The position numbers and the translations under genes were made by a program. From contig JAAFHY010000034.1 of NCBI GenBank assembly GCA_013298505.1, positions 1 to 32,656 on the forward strand: a stretch of 32,656 bases of DNA. Direction: 5' to 3'. Shown in pieces: positions 15,155 to 23,316 of this stretch; positions within the stretch are counted from its first letter, which is position 1, and each line of letters starts with the position of its first letter. The DNA comes from Cytophagales bacterium (GTDB taxonomy: Bacteria; Bacteroidota; Bacteroidia; Cytophagales; Cyclobacteriaceae). Under the pieces are notes generated by a model. It was not told where the DNA came from and searched no databases. It saw only the letters and a program-made list of their open reading frames with translations.

Positions 15155-17194
15155 CTAAACAAACTTCTTCACTGTAAAATAAAACGTACTTCCCTTTCCT
15201 AATTCACTTTCCACCCAAATCCGTCCACCATTTCGTTCAACAAATTCTTTACATAGAATTAGGCCTAGACCAGTTCCTTTTTCGTTGGCGGTTCCTCGTG
15301 TGCTATAGCCACTAGTTTTTTCAAAAAGTAATCGCTGAATTTCGGGGCTGATCCCAACACCATGGTCTTTTACAGAAATAACGTAGCCAGTGCCTTCTTG
15401 CTGGCAACCAATATCTATCAAATCGCCAGGTTCAGAAAATTTAATAGCGTTAGTCAACAAATTTCTCAGCACTAAGTTGATCATGTTAGTATCGCCTATG
15501 GCAAAAGTACCATCAGCTATTTGGTTATTTATTTTAATTTCTTTGAGGTGCAACGAAACCAGCATTTTGATATTTTCTTCGGCAAGCTGGCTAAGGTCAA
15601 TTTTTTCAAATTGAATTTTGAGTTTATCCATTTGCAGCAACGTCCAATCCAGCAAATTATTGATAAGCGTTTTGGTATGATTAAACTGAATTCGTAGTTC
15701 TTTATTTAGTTTGGTAAACTCATCGGGCGAGATTTGATTTCGATCCATTAAATCCAATATTCCCGTCAGGGCGTTCATGGGAGAACGCAGATCGTGCGAG
15801 ATGATTGAAAAGAATTTATCTTTTACTTTATTTAGTTGCTCGAGCTCTATACTACGCTTTTTTATTTCTTCTTGATGCTCGAGCAATAATTTATTGATTT
15901 TGATTCTGCGTTGTCCGCTTCGATAAACCGCGAAGAGCAAAACCCCCGTTAGCGCAACGGCTACTACTAAAATGTTGTTTACTAATTCTTGTTTTCTCAT
16001 TTCACCATTTCTCAATTGCTCGAGTTTGGTGAGCGCGTTTATTTGATCTTCTTTAGAGGAAGTCTCGAACTGTATTTGATCTTGCAAAAGCTTGGCTTGC
16101 ATGCCTTGGCTAAATAAGCTATCCTCTAGATGCTGATGCCTCTTGTAATAACTTAATGCTTTACTAAAATCTCCTTTTACTTCTAGTAATTGAGATAAAT
16201 TTTGGTAGCACTCGATTTCTAGTTTTACTGAATTTAGACTGTGTGCATTGGTAGCACTTTTTTCAATTAATTCTTGAGCTTCAGCAAATTTCTTCTGGCT
16301 CATCAGTACCAATCCCCTTCCTAATTCCACTTGAATAAGCCCATACTTATTTCTATTTTTCATGTACAGTGTAAATGCACTATCATAATAAAGTAACGAA
16401 GTTGATGGCTGGTTTAACTCCAGGTAAGTCTTGGCAATATTTAGTGTAATCGTGGGTTCTAACTCGTTGATAGTAAGTTTTATTTTTCTTACTTGATCTA
16501 GTGATTTTAGTAAATGATAAAGAGCACTATCATATTGATTTTTGCGAATGTAGATATCGCCCCGATCGTTGTTGTAGTACGGCTCACCTTCTAAATCACC
16601 AATCTCGTTGCTTAGTTTTTGTGATAGCTTTAGGTAATCGACTGCCCGGTCGTATTGCTCCAGTTCTTTAAATACCGAACCTATGTTGTGGAGTGAGATG
16701 GCTCGTTCTAGCTGTAATTTCTTTGACTTGTTCGCTATCAAGTAACTTTGCGTATGGTAATAGTAAGCCTCATCATATTTACTCAGCGATGCAAAATTGA
16801 TTCCCAGATTAATAAAGCATTTAGTAATGCCCGTGCTATCTTTAAGGTGATAAAAATTGGTTAGCGCCAAATTATTGTATTTGATAGAGGCAGCAAAATC
16901 GCCTTGTATACTTTTCAATGAACCAAGGTTTGAATAAGCTGAACCTTTCTCTTTGGTAAGCGTAGTTTCTTTTTCAGCCAGTTGTATAGCTTGTTCAGCA
17001 AATTCTAAACTTTTAACAATGTCAATGTATTGATAGTCGGAGGCTAGCTCGATTAGTAGTTTAACCTTTTGCGTATCTCCTTTTGCTGAATTCAATTCTG
17101 AAAGTAGGCTATCTATTTTTTTTGGTTGACCAAAAGAAATGTTAAACTGAAGCCATGCTAAGGTTATGATTAGGAAGATGTATAGCTTACTCAC
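15155..17194 (-). CDS. TPR-containing sensor histidine kinase
   Basis: A 679-residue membrane kinase. A signal peptide (1-22, ending SFGQ) leads to a periplasmic region of tetratricopeptide repeats (about 40-355), then a helical stretch, one membrane helix (about 406-424) and a coiled-coil-like linker. The HisKA box is FFSIISHDLRSP with His467. The ATPase domain has the N-box LLTNAIKFSEPGD (Asn582), G1 DHGVGI and G2 KGTGLGL. There is no receiver or output domain, so it must pass phosphate to a separate regulator. None is adjacent; the one at 23317 has its own kinase. TPR kinases of this build are common orphans in Bacteroidota. The signal sensed is unknown. Confidence 0.92.
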   Translation of the reverse strand: MSKLYIFLIITLAWLQFNISFGQPKKIDSLLSELNSAKGDTQKVKLLIELASDYQYIDIVKSLEFAEQAIQLAEKETTLTKEKGSAYSNLGSLKSIQGDFAASIKYNNLALTNFYHLKDSTGITKCFINLGINFASLSKYDEAYYYHTQSYLIANKSKKLQLERAISLHNIGSVFKELEQYDRAVDYLKLSQKLSNEIGDLEGEPYYNNDRGDIYIRKNQYDSALYHLLKSLDQVRKIKLTINELEPTITLNIAKTYLELNQPSTSLLYYDSAFTLYMKNRNKYGLIQVELGRGLVLMSQKKFAEAQELIEKSATNAHSLNSVKLEIECYQNLSQLLEVKGDFSKALSYYKRHQHLEDSLFSQGMQAKLLQDQIQFETSSKEDQINALTKLEQLRNGEMRKQELVNNILVVAVALTGVLLFAVYRSGQRRIKINKLLLEHQEEIKKRSIELEQLNKVKDKFFSIISHDLRSPMNALTGILDLMDRNQISPDEFTKLNKELRIQFNHTKTLINNLLDWTLLQMDKLKIQFEKIDLSQLAEENIKMLVSLHLKEIKINNQIADGTFAIGDTNMINLVLRNLLTNAIKFSEPGDLIDIGCQQEGTGYVISVKDHGVGISPEIQRLLFEKTSGYSTRGTANEKGTGLGLILCKEFVERNGGRIWVESELGKGSTFYFTVKKFV

Positions 17195-17309
17195 AGACGG
17201 GGATTCTAATTATTTAGTGAAAAATGATTTTCTAAAATTGGAAATTTCTTAAAACCTAAAATAGGCAATATTTACTTAAAACTTACGCTTATGCTATTGC
17301 AAATCGCAA

Positions 17310-18119
17310 TTAATTCCACAATGGATGCCATTTTAAATTTACTTTTTTATTGAAGAAAATTTGCGTTGAGGCTTCGAAGGATTCGGTGTAATCAGATACT
17401 AAAAATGAAAGTTCAGGGGCTAGACTGTTGCTTAGCAGATGGTTGGTTTTCAAGTATCTTTCTAATTCGTGTACAATGATCTGCGTTGAATCAAGCACAG
17501 TAACTTTGTTTTGATAGAATTCGCTGATTTCGTTTTTAATAAGTGGGTAATGAGTGCAAGCTAAAATCAGAACATCAATTGAGTTTAATGTATTGTCAGA
17601 TAGGTAGTTCCAAATAATCTCATGACTTATCTGGCTATTGTAAAAACCTTCCTCAATCATGGGTGCCAATAATGGGGTTGCCAGCGCATGGATAACACCA
17701 TCTTTTTTGATTTCGGTTATTTTTTTTTGATAGATAGCCGACTGAACAGTACGCTTGGTGCCTATCAGGCCAATTTTTTTATCAGGTAGTTGGGTGGCAA
17801 CAAACTGAACCATTGGGTCGATTACATTTATGACAAAGGCTTTATTCCCTACATATTCTTTTAATAATTCATACGATGCCGAGCTGGCAGAATTGCAAGC
17901 AATCACAATTACTTTACAACCCATTTGAAGCAGTAGGTCAGTTATTTTAATTGAATAGGCTTGGATGGCCGCCTCTGACTTATCTCCGTAAGGTAAGTGA
18001 GCGGTATCTCCAAAATAGATAATACTCTCTTTTGGGAATTTTTCGTGGATAGCCTTGGCAAGGGTTAAGCCGCCAATGCCGCTGTCAAAAATTCCGATTG
18101 GATTGTTAGTGCTAATCAT
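17310..18119 (-). CDS. murI: Glutamate racemase
   Basis: A 269-residue MurI, which makes D-glutamate for peptidoglycan in the cytoplasm. The acid/base cysteines are both present: Cys75 in IACNSASSAS and Cys188 in LACTHYPLI. The N-terminus NPIGIFDSGIGGLTLAKAI and YFGDTAHLPYGDKS (35-48) are family hallmarks. The ATG at 18119 gives this usual start. A strong terminator lies just upstream (18158-18183), so murI probably has its own promoter in a gap of only about 38 bases or depends on read-through. The nearest gene downstream is the TPR kinase. Confidence 0.96.
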   Translation of the reverse strand: MISTNNPIGIFDSGIGGLTLAKAIHEKFPKESIIYFGDTAHLPYGDKSEAAIQAYSIKITDLLLQMGCKVIVIACNSASSASYELLKEYVGNKAFVINVIDPMVQFVATQLPDKKIGLIGTKRTVQSAIYQKKITEIKKDGVIHALATPLLAPMIEEGFYNSQISHEIIWNYLSDNTLNSIDVLILACTHYPLIKNEISEFYQNKVTVLDSTQIIVHELERYLKTNHLLSNSLAPELSFLVSDYTESFEASTQIFFNKKVNLKWHPLWN

Positions 18120-18157
18120 TTTTATGGCAAACTATAAATACGGAGGTTAACATAAAA

Positions 18158-18183
18158 ACTAAGCCCCTGAAAAGGGGCTTAGT
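18158..18183 (-). terminator. Strong intrinsic terminator of the zinc-ribbon membrane gene
   Basis: Perfect ten-base stem ACTAAGCCCC (18158-18167) and GGGGCTTAGT (18174-18183) with a six-base loop. On the minus strand it is followed by a T run (GTTTTTATG). It lies 23 bases past the stop of the 18206-18937 gene and before murI. Confidence 0.88.
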
Positions 18184-18205
18184 AATATCGCAATGAAGTT
18201 GAAAG

Positions 18206-18937
18206 TCAAATGTTGGTAGATAGTTTCGCCAATTTTACCTCTTTGGCTTCTCTATGTTTACAATACGAGCATTTGTAGTGTTTCAGCAAAAGGCCTCCTT
18301 CATCAGCTGTTGGTTTTACTTCAAGTTCTTCATTATGGAGCTTCATGGTATAATAACCACACTCACTGCACAACTCGGCATGGAGGTAACTATCGTATTT
18401 TTCAATTTTTTTGTAGCCCGTCTTTTCGTCTAGCCATACATCGTAATCTACCGAATGAACAGTTGCTTGTTCAGCAATTTGGTTGGCATCCAAATGAGCA
18501 TCTTCTTCAGACTCATTCAATTTGCGCATGGTATTTCCATCGGGCGAGGTGCGAGGTTTGTTCCTTAATTTGATCAAGCGTTTTTCTACCGATTTGGGAT
18601 AGTAGATGCGCACCATGCTATAGAACACAAAATAGAAAATAACCACAAAGCAAATAGTAATGAATACTCGTACCCAAAACCAAAGCATACCGCTGTGGAT
18701 AATGCGCTCAGTACCTACTGAATTAGCATAAAACCCAGCAGCGAATATCAGCGCAAGCACAGCATACCAGAAATAGCTAATCTCATGGAGGTTTACAAAA
18801 TCGTATTTCTCTTTGAAATCTTTAATTTGAAGTACCCTAGATTCGTAATAAAGAAAAATCAAGGCTCCTAATACAACGCAGGAAATAGCAGCAATATTCA
18901 TGTAGCTATCCCACGACAAAACAAATTCATGCTCCAT
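18206..18937 (-). CDS. Membrane protein with C-terminal zinc-ribbon-like domain, unknown
   Basis: A 243-residue protein I do not assign to a named family. Three hydrophobic helices lie at about 12-30, 54-72 and 84-110. The remaining half is cytoplasmic or periplasmic and polar. Two Cys pairs, C190-S-E-C193 and C223-S-Y-C226, about 30 residues apart, make a zinc ribbon or rubredoxin-like knuckle at the C-terminus. Such domains bind a metal and often proteins or nucleic acids. The gene is transcribed alone towards murI and ends in a strong terminator; the divergent neighbour is fabI. Nothing else in context suggests a role. Confidence 0.8.
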   Translation of the reverse strand: MEHEFVLSWDSYMNIAAISCVVLGALIFLYYESRVLQIKDFKEKYDFVNLHEISYFWYAVLALIFAAGFYANSVGTERIIHSGMLWFWVRVFITICFVVIFYFVFYSMVRIYYPKSVEKRLIKLRNKPRTSPDGNTMRKLNESEEDAHLDANQIAEQATVHSVDYDVWLDEKTGYKKIEKYDSYLHAELCSECGYYTMKLHNEELEVKPTADEGGLLLKHYKCSYCKHREAKEVKLAKLSTNI

Positions 18938-19052
18938 AGAAAATTAGATTTTGGTTACTCAAAGGTAGTTTTTTCTTTTAATTTGATCGAAATCTTACAA
19001 AAAAATTACATCTATATTTCATCTTTTAGCCTTTGCACTGGGTTAAGCCTTT

Positions 19053-19085
19053 GTTTAATCATGAAAGAGGGATTTTGTATACTTG
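19053..19085 (+). promoter_or_regulatory. Candidate promoter for fabI
   Basis: TATACTTG (19078-19085), followed by C, resembles TAnnTTTG with one mismatch. GTTT at 19053-19056 gives a 21-base spacer, or TTTG at 19050-19053 a long one of 24. The start codon follows 23 bases after the -7 element. Confidence 0.38.
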
Positions 19086-19108
19086 CATTCTTTTAAACAC
19101 TAACTACC

Positions 19109-19921
19109 ATGGCCAACAACCTATTAAAAGGAAAACGCGGAATTATTTTTGGAGCCTTAGATGAGAACTCAATTGCTTGGAAAACAGCACTTAGAGTAAA
19201 AGAAGAGGGCGGAAGCTTTACGCTAACCAATGCACCCATCGCTATGCGCATGGGTAAAATCAACGAGTTGGCTCAAACTTGCCAGGCCGAGGTGATCCCT
19301 GCCGATGCCACCTCAGAACAAGACTTGACTAATCTATTTTCAAAATCTGTGGAGGTATTGGGTGGCAAGCTTGATTTTGTGCTCCACTCTATTGGCATGA
19401 GCCCCAACATTCGCAAGGGAAGAGAATATGGCGACATGAATTACGATTGGTATCTAAAAACCTTAGACATTTCAGCACTTTCGTTCCATAAAGTTTTGCA
19501 AACATCCGAGAAGTTGGATGCCCTCAATGAATATGCTTCTGTCATAGCTTTGAGTTATATAGCTGCGCAACGAGCTTACCCTGACTATACCGATATGGCG
19601 CAGGCCAAAGCTATGTTAGAGTCGGTTGCTCGCAGTTACGGACAACGCTACGGAACAAAGAAAAAAGTTCGAGTCAACACCATTTCGCAATCGCCCACTA
19701 AGACGACAGCCGGTGCTGGCATATCGGGCTTCGATGTATTTTTTGATTTTGCTCATATGATGTCGCCATTGGGCAATGCAAGTGCCGAAGATTGCGCGAA
19801 CTATATCACCGTTATGTTCTCTGACTTCACGCGAATGGTAACCATGCAGAATTTGATGCACGATGGAGGGTTTTCTTCTTCTGGTATTACCGAGGAATTA
19901 GTGGCTAGACTCTCGAAATAA
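19109..19921 (+). CDS. fabI: Enoyl-[acyl-carrier-protein] reductase (NADH)
   Basis: A 270-residue FabI, a short-chain dehydrogenase relative that performs the last reduction of each fatty-acid elongation cycle. The cofactor region is GIIFGALDENSIAW (11-24), matching the FabI form of the Gly-rich loop. The catalytic Tyr and Lys are in Y-T-D-M-A-Q-A-K, a Tyr-x6-Lys spacing, and the upstream Tyr is in SYIAAQRAYPDY. R-V-N-T-I-S-Q-S-P-T-K-T-T-A-G follows as the substrate-loop region. The variation from E. coli (where the motif is Y-N-V-M-G-V-A-K) is typical of Bacteroidota. The gene is upstream of ispE with 105 bases between, partly octamer repeat. Confidence 0.94.
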   Translation: MANNLLKGKRGIIFGALDENSIAWKTALRVKEEGGSFTLTNAPIAMRMGKINELAQTCQAEVIPADATSEQDLTNLFSKSVEVLGGKLDFVLHSIGMSPNIRKGREYGDMNYDWYLKTLDISALSFHKVLQTSEKLDALNEYASVIALSYIAAQRAYPDYTDMAQAKAMLESVARSYGQRYGTKKKVRVNTISQSPTKTTAGAGISGFDVFFDFAHMMSPLGNASAEDCANYITVMFSDFTRMVTMQNLMHDGGFSSSGITEELVARLSK

Positions 19922-19986
19922 TTTCTTGAGAAGAGACCTGCAGTCATATTTATGACTCAAAGAAATTGGAGAGTGTATTGATATAG

Positions 19987-20010
19987 CTTTGTGTCGTAGT
20001 GCCTTTGTGG
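19987..20010. repeat. Octamer array between fabI and ispE
   Basis: Three 8-base units: CTTTGTGT, CGTAGTGC, CTTTGTGG. It ends 16 bases before the ispE ATG and so would be in the ispE leader. Confidence 0.6.
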
Positions 20011-20026
20011 CGAATTTTGAATTTGA

Positions 20027-20836
20027 ATGATCGCTTTTCCGCCCTGCAAAATCAATCTTGGTCTCAACATCATTTCCAAAAGACCAGATGGATTCCATGA
20101 ATTAGACACTTGTTTCTATCCTGTCCCATGGACGGATATCTTAGAAATCATTCCTGCTAAAGAATTGGCGTTCACATCTTCGGGTAGCGATATACCTGGA
20201 AACCCAGACGACAATCTTTGCTTAAAAGCATATCACCTTTTAAAAGCTGACTTTGACATTAGTCCTGTAAAAATTCATTTACATAAAATTATTCCCATTG
20301 GTGCAGGTTTGGGCGGAGGTTCTTCAGATGCGGCTTACACACTTCGATTGCTTAATGAAATTTTTAATCTCTCGCTTTCTGTTGAGCAATTAAAAAAATA
20401 TGCTTCGAAGTTAGGCAGCGATTGCGCATTCTTTATTCAAGATAAGCCAATGCACGGCAGCGGCAAAGGTGAAATTTTGACTGAAATAGACATACGCCTT
20501 AATGGTTTTTACCTTTTGATTATAAAACCTACTATGCATGTTTCTACACAAGAAGCTTATTCGGGGATCACACCAAGACTTCCCCATATAAAAGTCAGTG
20601 AAATAGTTAAGCAGCCTTTAAGTAGCTGGAAAGATTCGTTGAAAAATGATTTCGAAGAATCAATTTTTAAAAAGTATCCTGCTATTGCTGAAATAAAAAC
20701 CAAACTTTATTTGAATGGAGCAATCTACGCGAGCATGAGCGGCTCAGGCTCATCGGTATTTGCTATTTTTGAAAAGCCAGTTGAGCTAAGAAATGGATTT
20801 GTAGGTATGGAGTATTGGGATGGGTCCATAAATTGA
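20027..20836 (+). CDS. ispE: 4-diphosphocytidyl-2-C-methyl-D-erythritol kinase
   Basis: A 269-residue GHMP kinase, the ATP-dependent step after IspD in the MEP pathway. The ATP loop is IPIGAGLGGGSSDAA (90-103 region). Lys8 in PPCKINLGL and Asp132 in LGSDCAFFI are the probable catalytic pair. The C-terminal GHMP motif is SMSGSGSSVFAIF. The start is the ATG at 20027, since the conserved A-F-P-P-C-K-I-N-L-G-L follows at once. The TGA stop is inside the first unit of a heptamer array, so the C-terminus may have been shaped by array growth. It is convergent with recA. Confidence 0.95.
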   Translation: MIAFPPCKINLGLNIISKRPDGFHELDTCFYPVPWTDILEIIPAKELAFTSSGSDIPGNPDDNLCLKAYHLLKADFDISPVKIHLHKIIPIGAGLGGGSSDAAYTLRLLNEIFNLSLSVEQLKKYASKLGSDCAFFIQDKPMHGSGKGEILTEIDIRLNGFYLLIIKPTMHVSTQEAYSGITPRLPHIKVSEIVKQPLSSWKDSLKNDFEESIFKKYPAIAEIKTKLYLNGAIYASMSGSGSSVFAIFEKPVELRNGFVGMEYWDGSIN

Positions 20837-20866
20837 CAGTTAACAAATTCGCAATTGACAACACAA
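20832..20866. repeat. Heptamer array at the ispE stop codon
   Basis: Units ATTGACA, GTTAACA, AATTCGC, AATTGAC and AACACAA run from within the ispE stop codon (20834-20836) into the spacer. The fit to period 7 weakens at the right. Confidence 0.6.
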
Positions 20867-20883
20867 AATTTTCACTAAACTCT

Positions 20884-20925
20884 GTCTTGCCAATTGCTTA
20901 TTGCTTTTTGTCAACTGCTTATTCT
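20884..20925. repeat. Heptamer array over the recA stop codon
   Basis: Six 7-base units: GTCTTGC, CAATTGC, TTATTGC, TTTTTGT, CAACTGC, TTATTCT. The last contains the recA stop (20919-20921, TAA on the minus strand). Confidence 0.75.
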
Positions 20926-21974
20926 ACTTCCTCTTTCAATGCTTCCCCAGCCGCAATTTTTTCTTTGATCTTCTTCTCTAATTCATCCATCAATTCTGGA
21001 TTATCTTCAATCAATTGTTTCACGGCATCGCGACCTTGGCCGAGTTTGTTGCCAGCGTAAGAGAACCAAGAACCTGATTTTTGAATCACATTTAGCTCAA
21101 CGCCCAAGTCAACGATCTCTCCTGATTTAGAAATTCCCCTTCCATACATAATATCAAACTCAACTACTTTGAATGGAGGCGCTACTTTGTTTTTCACCAC
21201 TTTCACCTTTACTCTGTTTCCAGTAATATTGTCTGCATCTTCTTTGATCTGACCAATTCTTCGGATATCTAAGCGAACGGAAGCGTAGAATTTCAACGCA
21301 TTTCCACCTGTAGTTGTCTCGGGATTGCCGAACATGATACCGATTTTTTCGCGCAGCTGATTGATGAAGATACAAGCACAACCAGTTTTTGAAATCGTGC
21401 CAGTTAACTTTCTTAATGCTTGCGACATCAAACGGGCTTGCAAACCCATTTTGCTTTCACCCATCTCGCCTTCTAGTTCGGCTTTGGGAACCAATGCTGC
21501 TACTGAGTCTATAACGATAATATCAATAGCGCCAGAGCGAATCAGGTGCTCTGCAATTTCCAACGCTTGCTCACCATTATCTGGTTGAGAGATGAGGAGA
21601 TTTTCAGTATCGATACCCAATTTTTCTGCATAGCTTTTATCAAAAGCATGCTCTGCATCGATAAACGCAGCCAAGCCGCCTCTTTTTTGTGCTTCGGCAA
21701 TGGCGTGCATGGTTAAGGTTGTTTTTCCAGAAGATTCAGGCCCGTAGATTTCAGTTACCCTGCCGCGTGGTAAGCCTCCAATCCCTAGGGCTATATCTAA
21801 ACCGAGCGAGCCTGTGGAAATGGCTGGTATGTCGCTCACCTTTTGGTCGTTGAGCATCATTACGGTACCCTTGCCGTATGTTTTTTCCAACTTGTCGATG
21901 GTGAGTTGGAGGGCTTTTAATTTTTCTTTTGCTTCACTTTTCTCTTTTGGTTCTTTCTCTTTTGCTTCGGCCAT
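20919..21974 (-). CDS. recA: Recombinase RecA
   Basis: A 351-residue RecA, the strand-exchange ATPase and LexA/UmuD co-protease. Walker A is GPESSGKT (78-85), Walker B is in [15 protein letters not shown], and the DNA-binding loop L2 region has [30 protein letters not shown]. The N-terminus has an extra Lys/Glu-rich stretch of about 18 residues ([18 protein letters not shown]) before the conserved [15 protein letters not shown]. That extension is plausible in Bacteroidota, and no better start is seen. The C-terminus is acidic, as usual. A Bacteroidota-type promoter candidate is upstream; I see no LexA-like box I can name. Confidence 0.97.
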   Translation of the reverse strand: MAEAKEKEPKEKSEAKEKLKALQLTIDKLEKTYGKGTVMMLNDQKVSDIPAISTGSLGLDIALGIGGLPRGRVTEIYGPESSGKTTLTMHAIAEAQKRGGLAAFIDAEHAFDKSYAEKLGIDTENLLISQPDNGEQALEIAEHLIRSGAIDIIVIDSVAALVPKAELEGEMGESKMGLQARLMSQALRKLTGTISKTGCACIFINQLREKIGIMFGNPETTTGGNALKFYASVRLDIRRIGQIKEDADNITGNRVKVKVVKNKVAPPFKVVEFDIMYGRGISKSGEIVDLGVELNVIQKSGSWFSYAGNKLGQGRDAVKQLIEDNPELMDELEKKIKEKIAAGEALKEEVE

Positions 21975-22013
21975 ATTAGTAGTTGTTTTTTACTTGTTTA
22001 AAATCAATGTTTA

Positions 22014-22021
22014 TAAAGTTA
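22014..22021 (-). promoter_or_regulatory. Candidate -7 element for recA
   Basis: On the minus strand TAACTTTA, one mismatch from TAnnTTTG and identical to the dnaN candidate. A TTGG stands about 17 bases upstream. It lies 39 bases before the recA ATG. Confidence 0.33.
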
Positions 22022-22194
22022 ATACTTGTTGCTGCTAACCAAGACACTTAAGATTTATTTCCTGCGTTCCTTAAAGTAATTTGGTTACTTGAAGTCTCCA
22101 ATATTAATGCTAAATTAATTAGTATTTGCTAAAAAACAAATCATGCCTGGGTTTAACCTGTTAAAATGATAGAACTAACTTAATTTGCATAAAT

Positions 22195-23220
22195 ATGGTT
22201 AAAAAGCTCGGATGGCTATTCCTGACATTGATAATAGCGATAGTTAGTTGGTATTGGTCGCTTATCTACTACGGAATAAGACAGGGCATTGGCCAATTAG
22301 AGATTGTTTGGAATGCAAGGCCGGTTAAAGAGTTCATTTCCGATCCATCATTCCCTGATTCCCTCAAAGTCAAACTGCACCTTATCGAAGACGTACGCAG
22401 GTTTGCCATTGACTCACTAGGCTTAAAAGACACCGAGAATTACAAAACCCTCTATGATCAAAAGAATGAAGAGATTATGTGGGTGGTGCAGGCCTGCGAG
22501 CCTTTTCAACTAAAACCGAAAATCTGGGAGTTTCCTATCGTAGGATCAGTTCCATACAAAGGATTTTTTAACAAAGACAAAGCACTTCAACTGCGCAACG
22601 AACTTGAGCAAGAGGGCTTCGATGTGAGCGTGCGCAACCCAGGTGGGTGGTCTACCTTAGGATGGTTTAAAGACCCAATCCTTTCGGGAATGTTAGATAG
22701 GAGCGAGGGAGATTTGGCGAGCTTGATTATTCATGAGATGGTGCACGCCACTATATTTATTAAGGACGATGTAGATTTTAACGAGAACCTGGCCGACTTT
22801 ATTGGCGATACCGCGGCCTATCATTTTTTAAAACACCGGTTCGGGAAAAATTCTCAGGAGTATTTGAGATATTTTAATGACGACCAAGATTATCGAAAGT
22901 TTACTAAGCACATTTTAAAAGGCACTAAATCGCTGGATAGTTTATATCAATCAATGGACTCGAATTTGCCACTATACGCTAAAAAGCAGTTGAAGCAGAA
23001 TATGATTTATAAAATTATCTCAACCATGGACACCTTGAACCTTCACGAAAAAAGAAGATCGGATCGGTTGTTGAAAAAATTACCGAACAATACCTTCTTC
23101 ATGTCGTATCGGTTGTACAAAGCCAAGCAAACTGTTTTTGAGCAAGAGCTCGACACGCAGTTTCATGGCGATATCAAGGCATACATTTTGTTCCTTAGCC
23201 AAAAGCACCCATTTCTTTAA
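22195..23220 (+). CDS. Predicted aminopeptidase (Aminopep family, PF10023-like)
   Basis: A 341-residue membrane-anchored metalloprotease. An N-terminal hydrophobic segment (about 7-27) is followed by G-I-R-Q-G-I-G-Q-L-E-I, a conserved start of the family usually annotated as predicted aminopeptidase (COG4324). The zinc site is H180-E-M-V-H184 with Glu197 in NENLADFIGD as the likely third ligand, separated as in gluzincins. A-R-P-V-K-E and G-W-S-T-L-G-W-F-K-D-P-I are further family blocks. The catalytic domain should face the periplasm. Its peptide substrate is unknown. It precedes the two-component pair with a 96-base gap that contains a possible operator, so it is likely a separate unit. Confidence 0.87.
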   Translation: MVKKLGWLFLTLIIAIVSWYWSLIYYGIRQGIGQLEIVWNARPVKEFISDPSFPDSLKVKLHLIEDVRRFAIDSLGLKDTENYKTLYDQKNEEIMWVVQACEPFQLKPKIWEFPIVGSVPYKGFFNKDKALQLRNELEQEGFDVSVRNPGGWSTLGWFKDPILSGMLDRSEGDLASLIIHEMVHATIFIKDDVDFNENLADFIGDTAAYHFLKHRFGKNSQEYLRYFNDDQDYRKFTKHILKGTKSLDSLYQSMDSNLPLYAKKQLKQNMIYKIISTMDTLNLHEKRRSDRLLKKLPNNTFFMSYRLYKAKQTVFEQELDTQFHGDIKAYILFLSQKHPFL

Positions 23221-23233
23221 AACACCCGTAGCA

Positions 23234-23260
23234 TTAAGTAATTGTTAAGTTGATAACAAT
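23234..23260 (+). promoter_or_regulatory. Direct repeat TTAAGT-N5-TTAAGT overlapping a palindrome
   Basis: TTAAGT occurs at 23234-23239 and 23245-23250, an 11-base period as in binding sites of OmpR/PhoB-family regulators. An ATTGTTA/TAACAAT palindrome (23241-23247 and 23254-23260) overlaps it. It sits 57-83 bases before an OmpR-family regulator gene, so autoregulation is a possibility. Confidence 0.4.
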
Positions 23261-23316
23261 GGTTTTTAAATAGGGTAATTTACCTCTACTTTTAAATCGA
23301 ATTTAATAATTGACCT

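Noticed and set aside
15155-17194. The TPR kinase as a hybrid two-component regulator
   Set aside because: The protein ends right after the ATPase domain (FYFTVKKFV); there is no receiver or DNA-binding domain.
20919-22194. A LexA/SOS box upstream of recA
   Set aside because: I could not identify a convincing inverted repeat of a known LexA type in the 220-base spacer.
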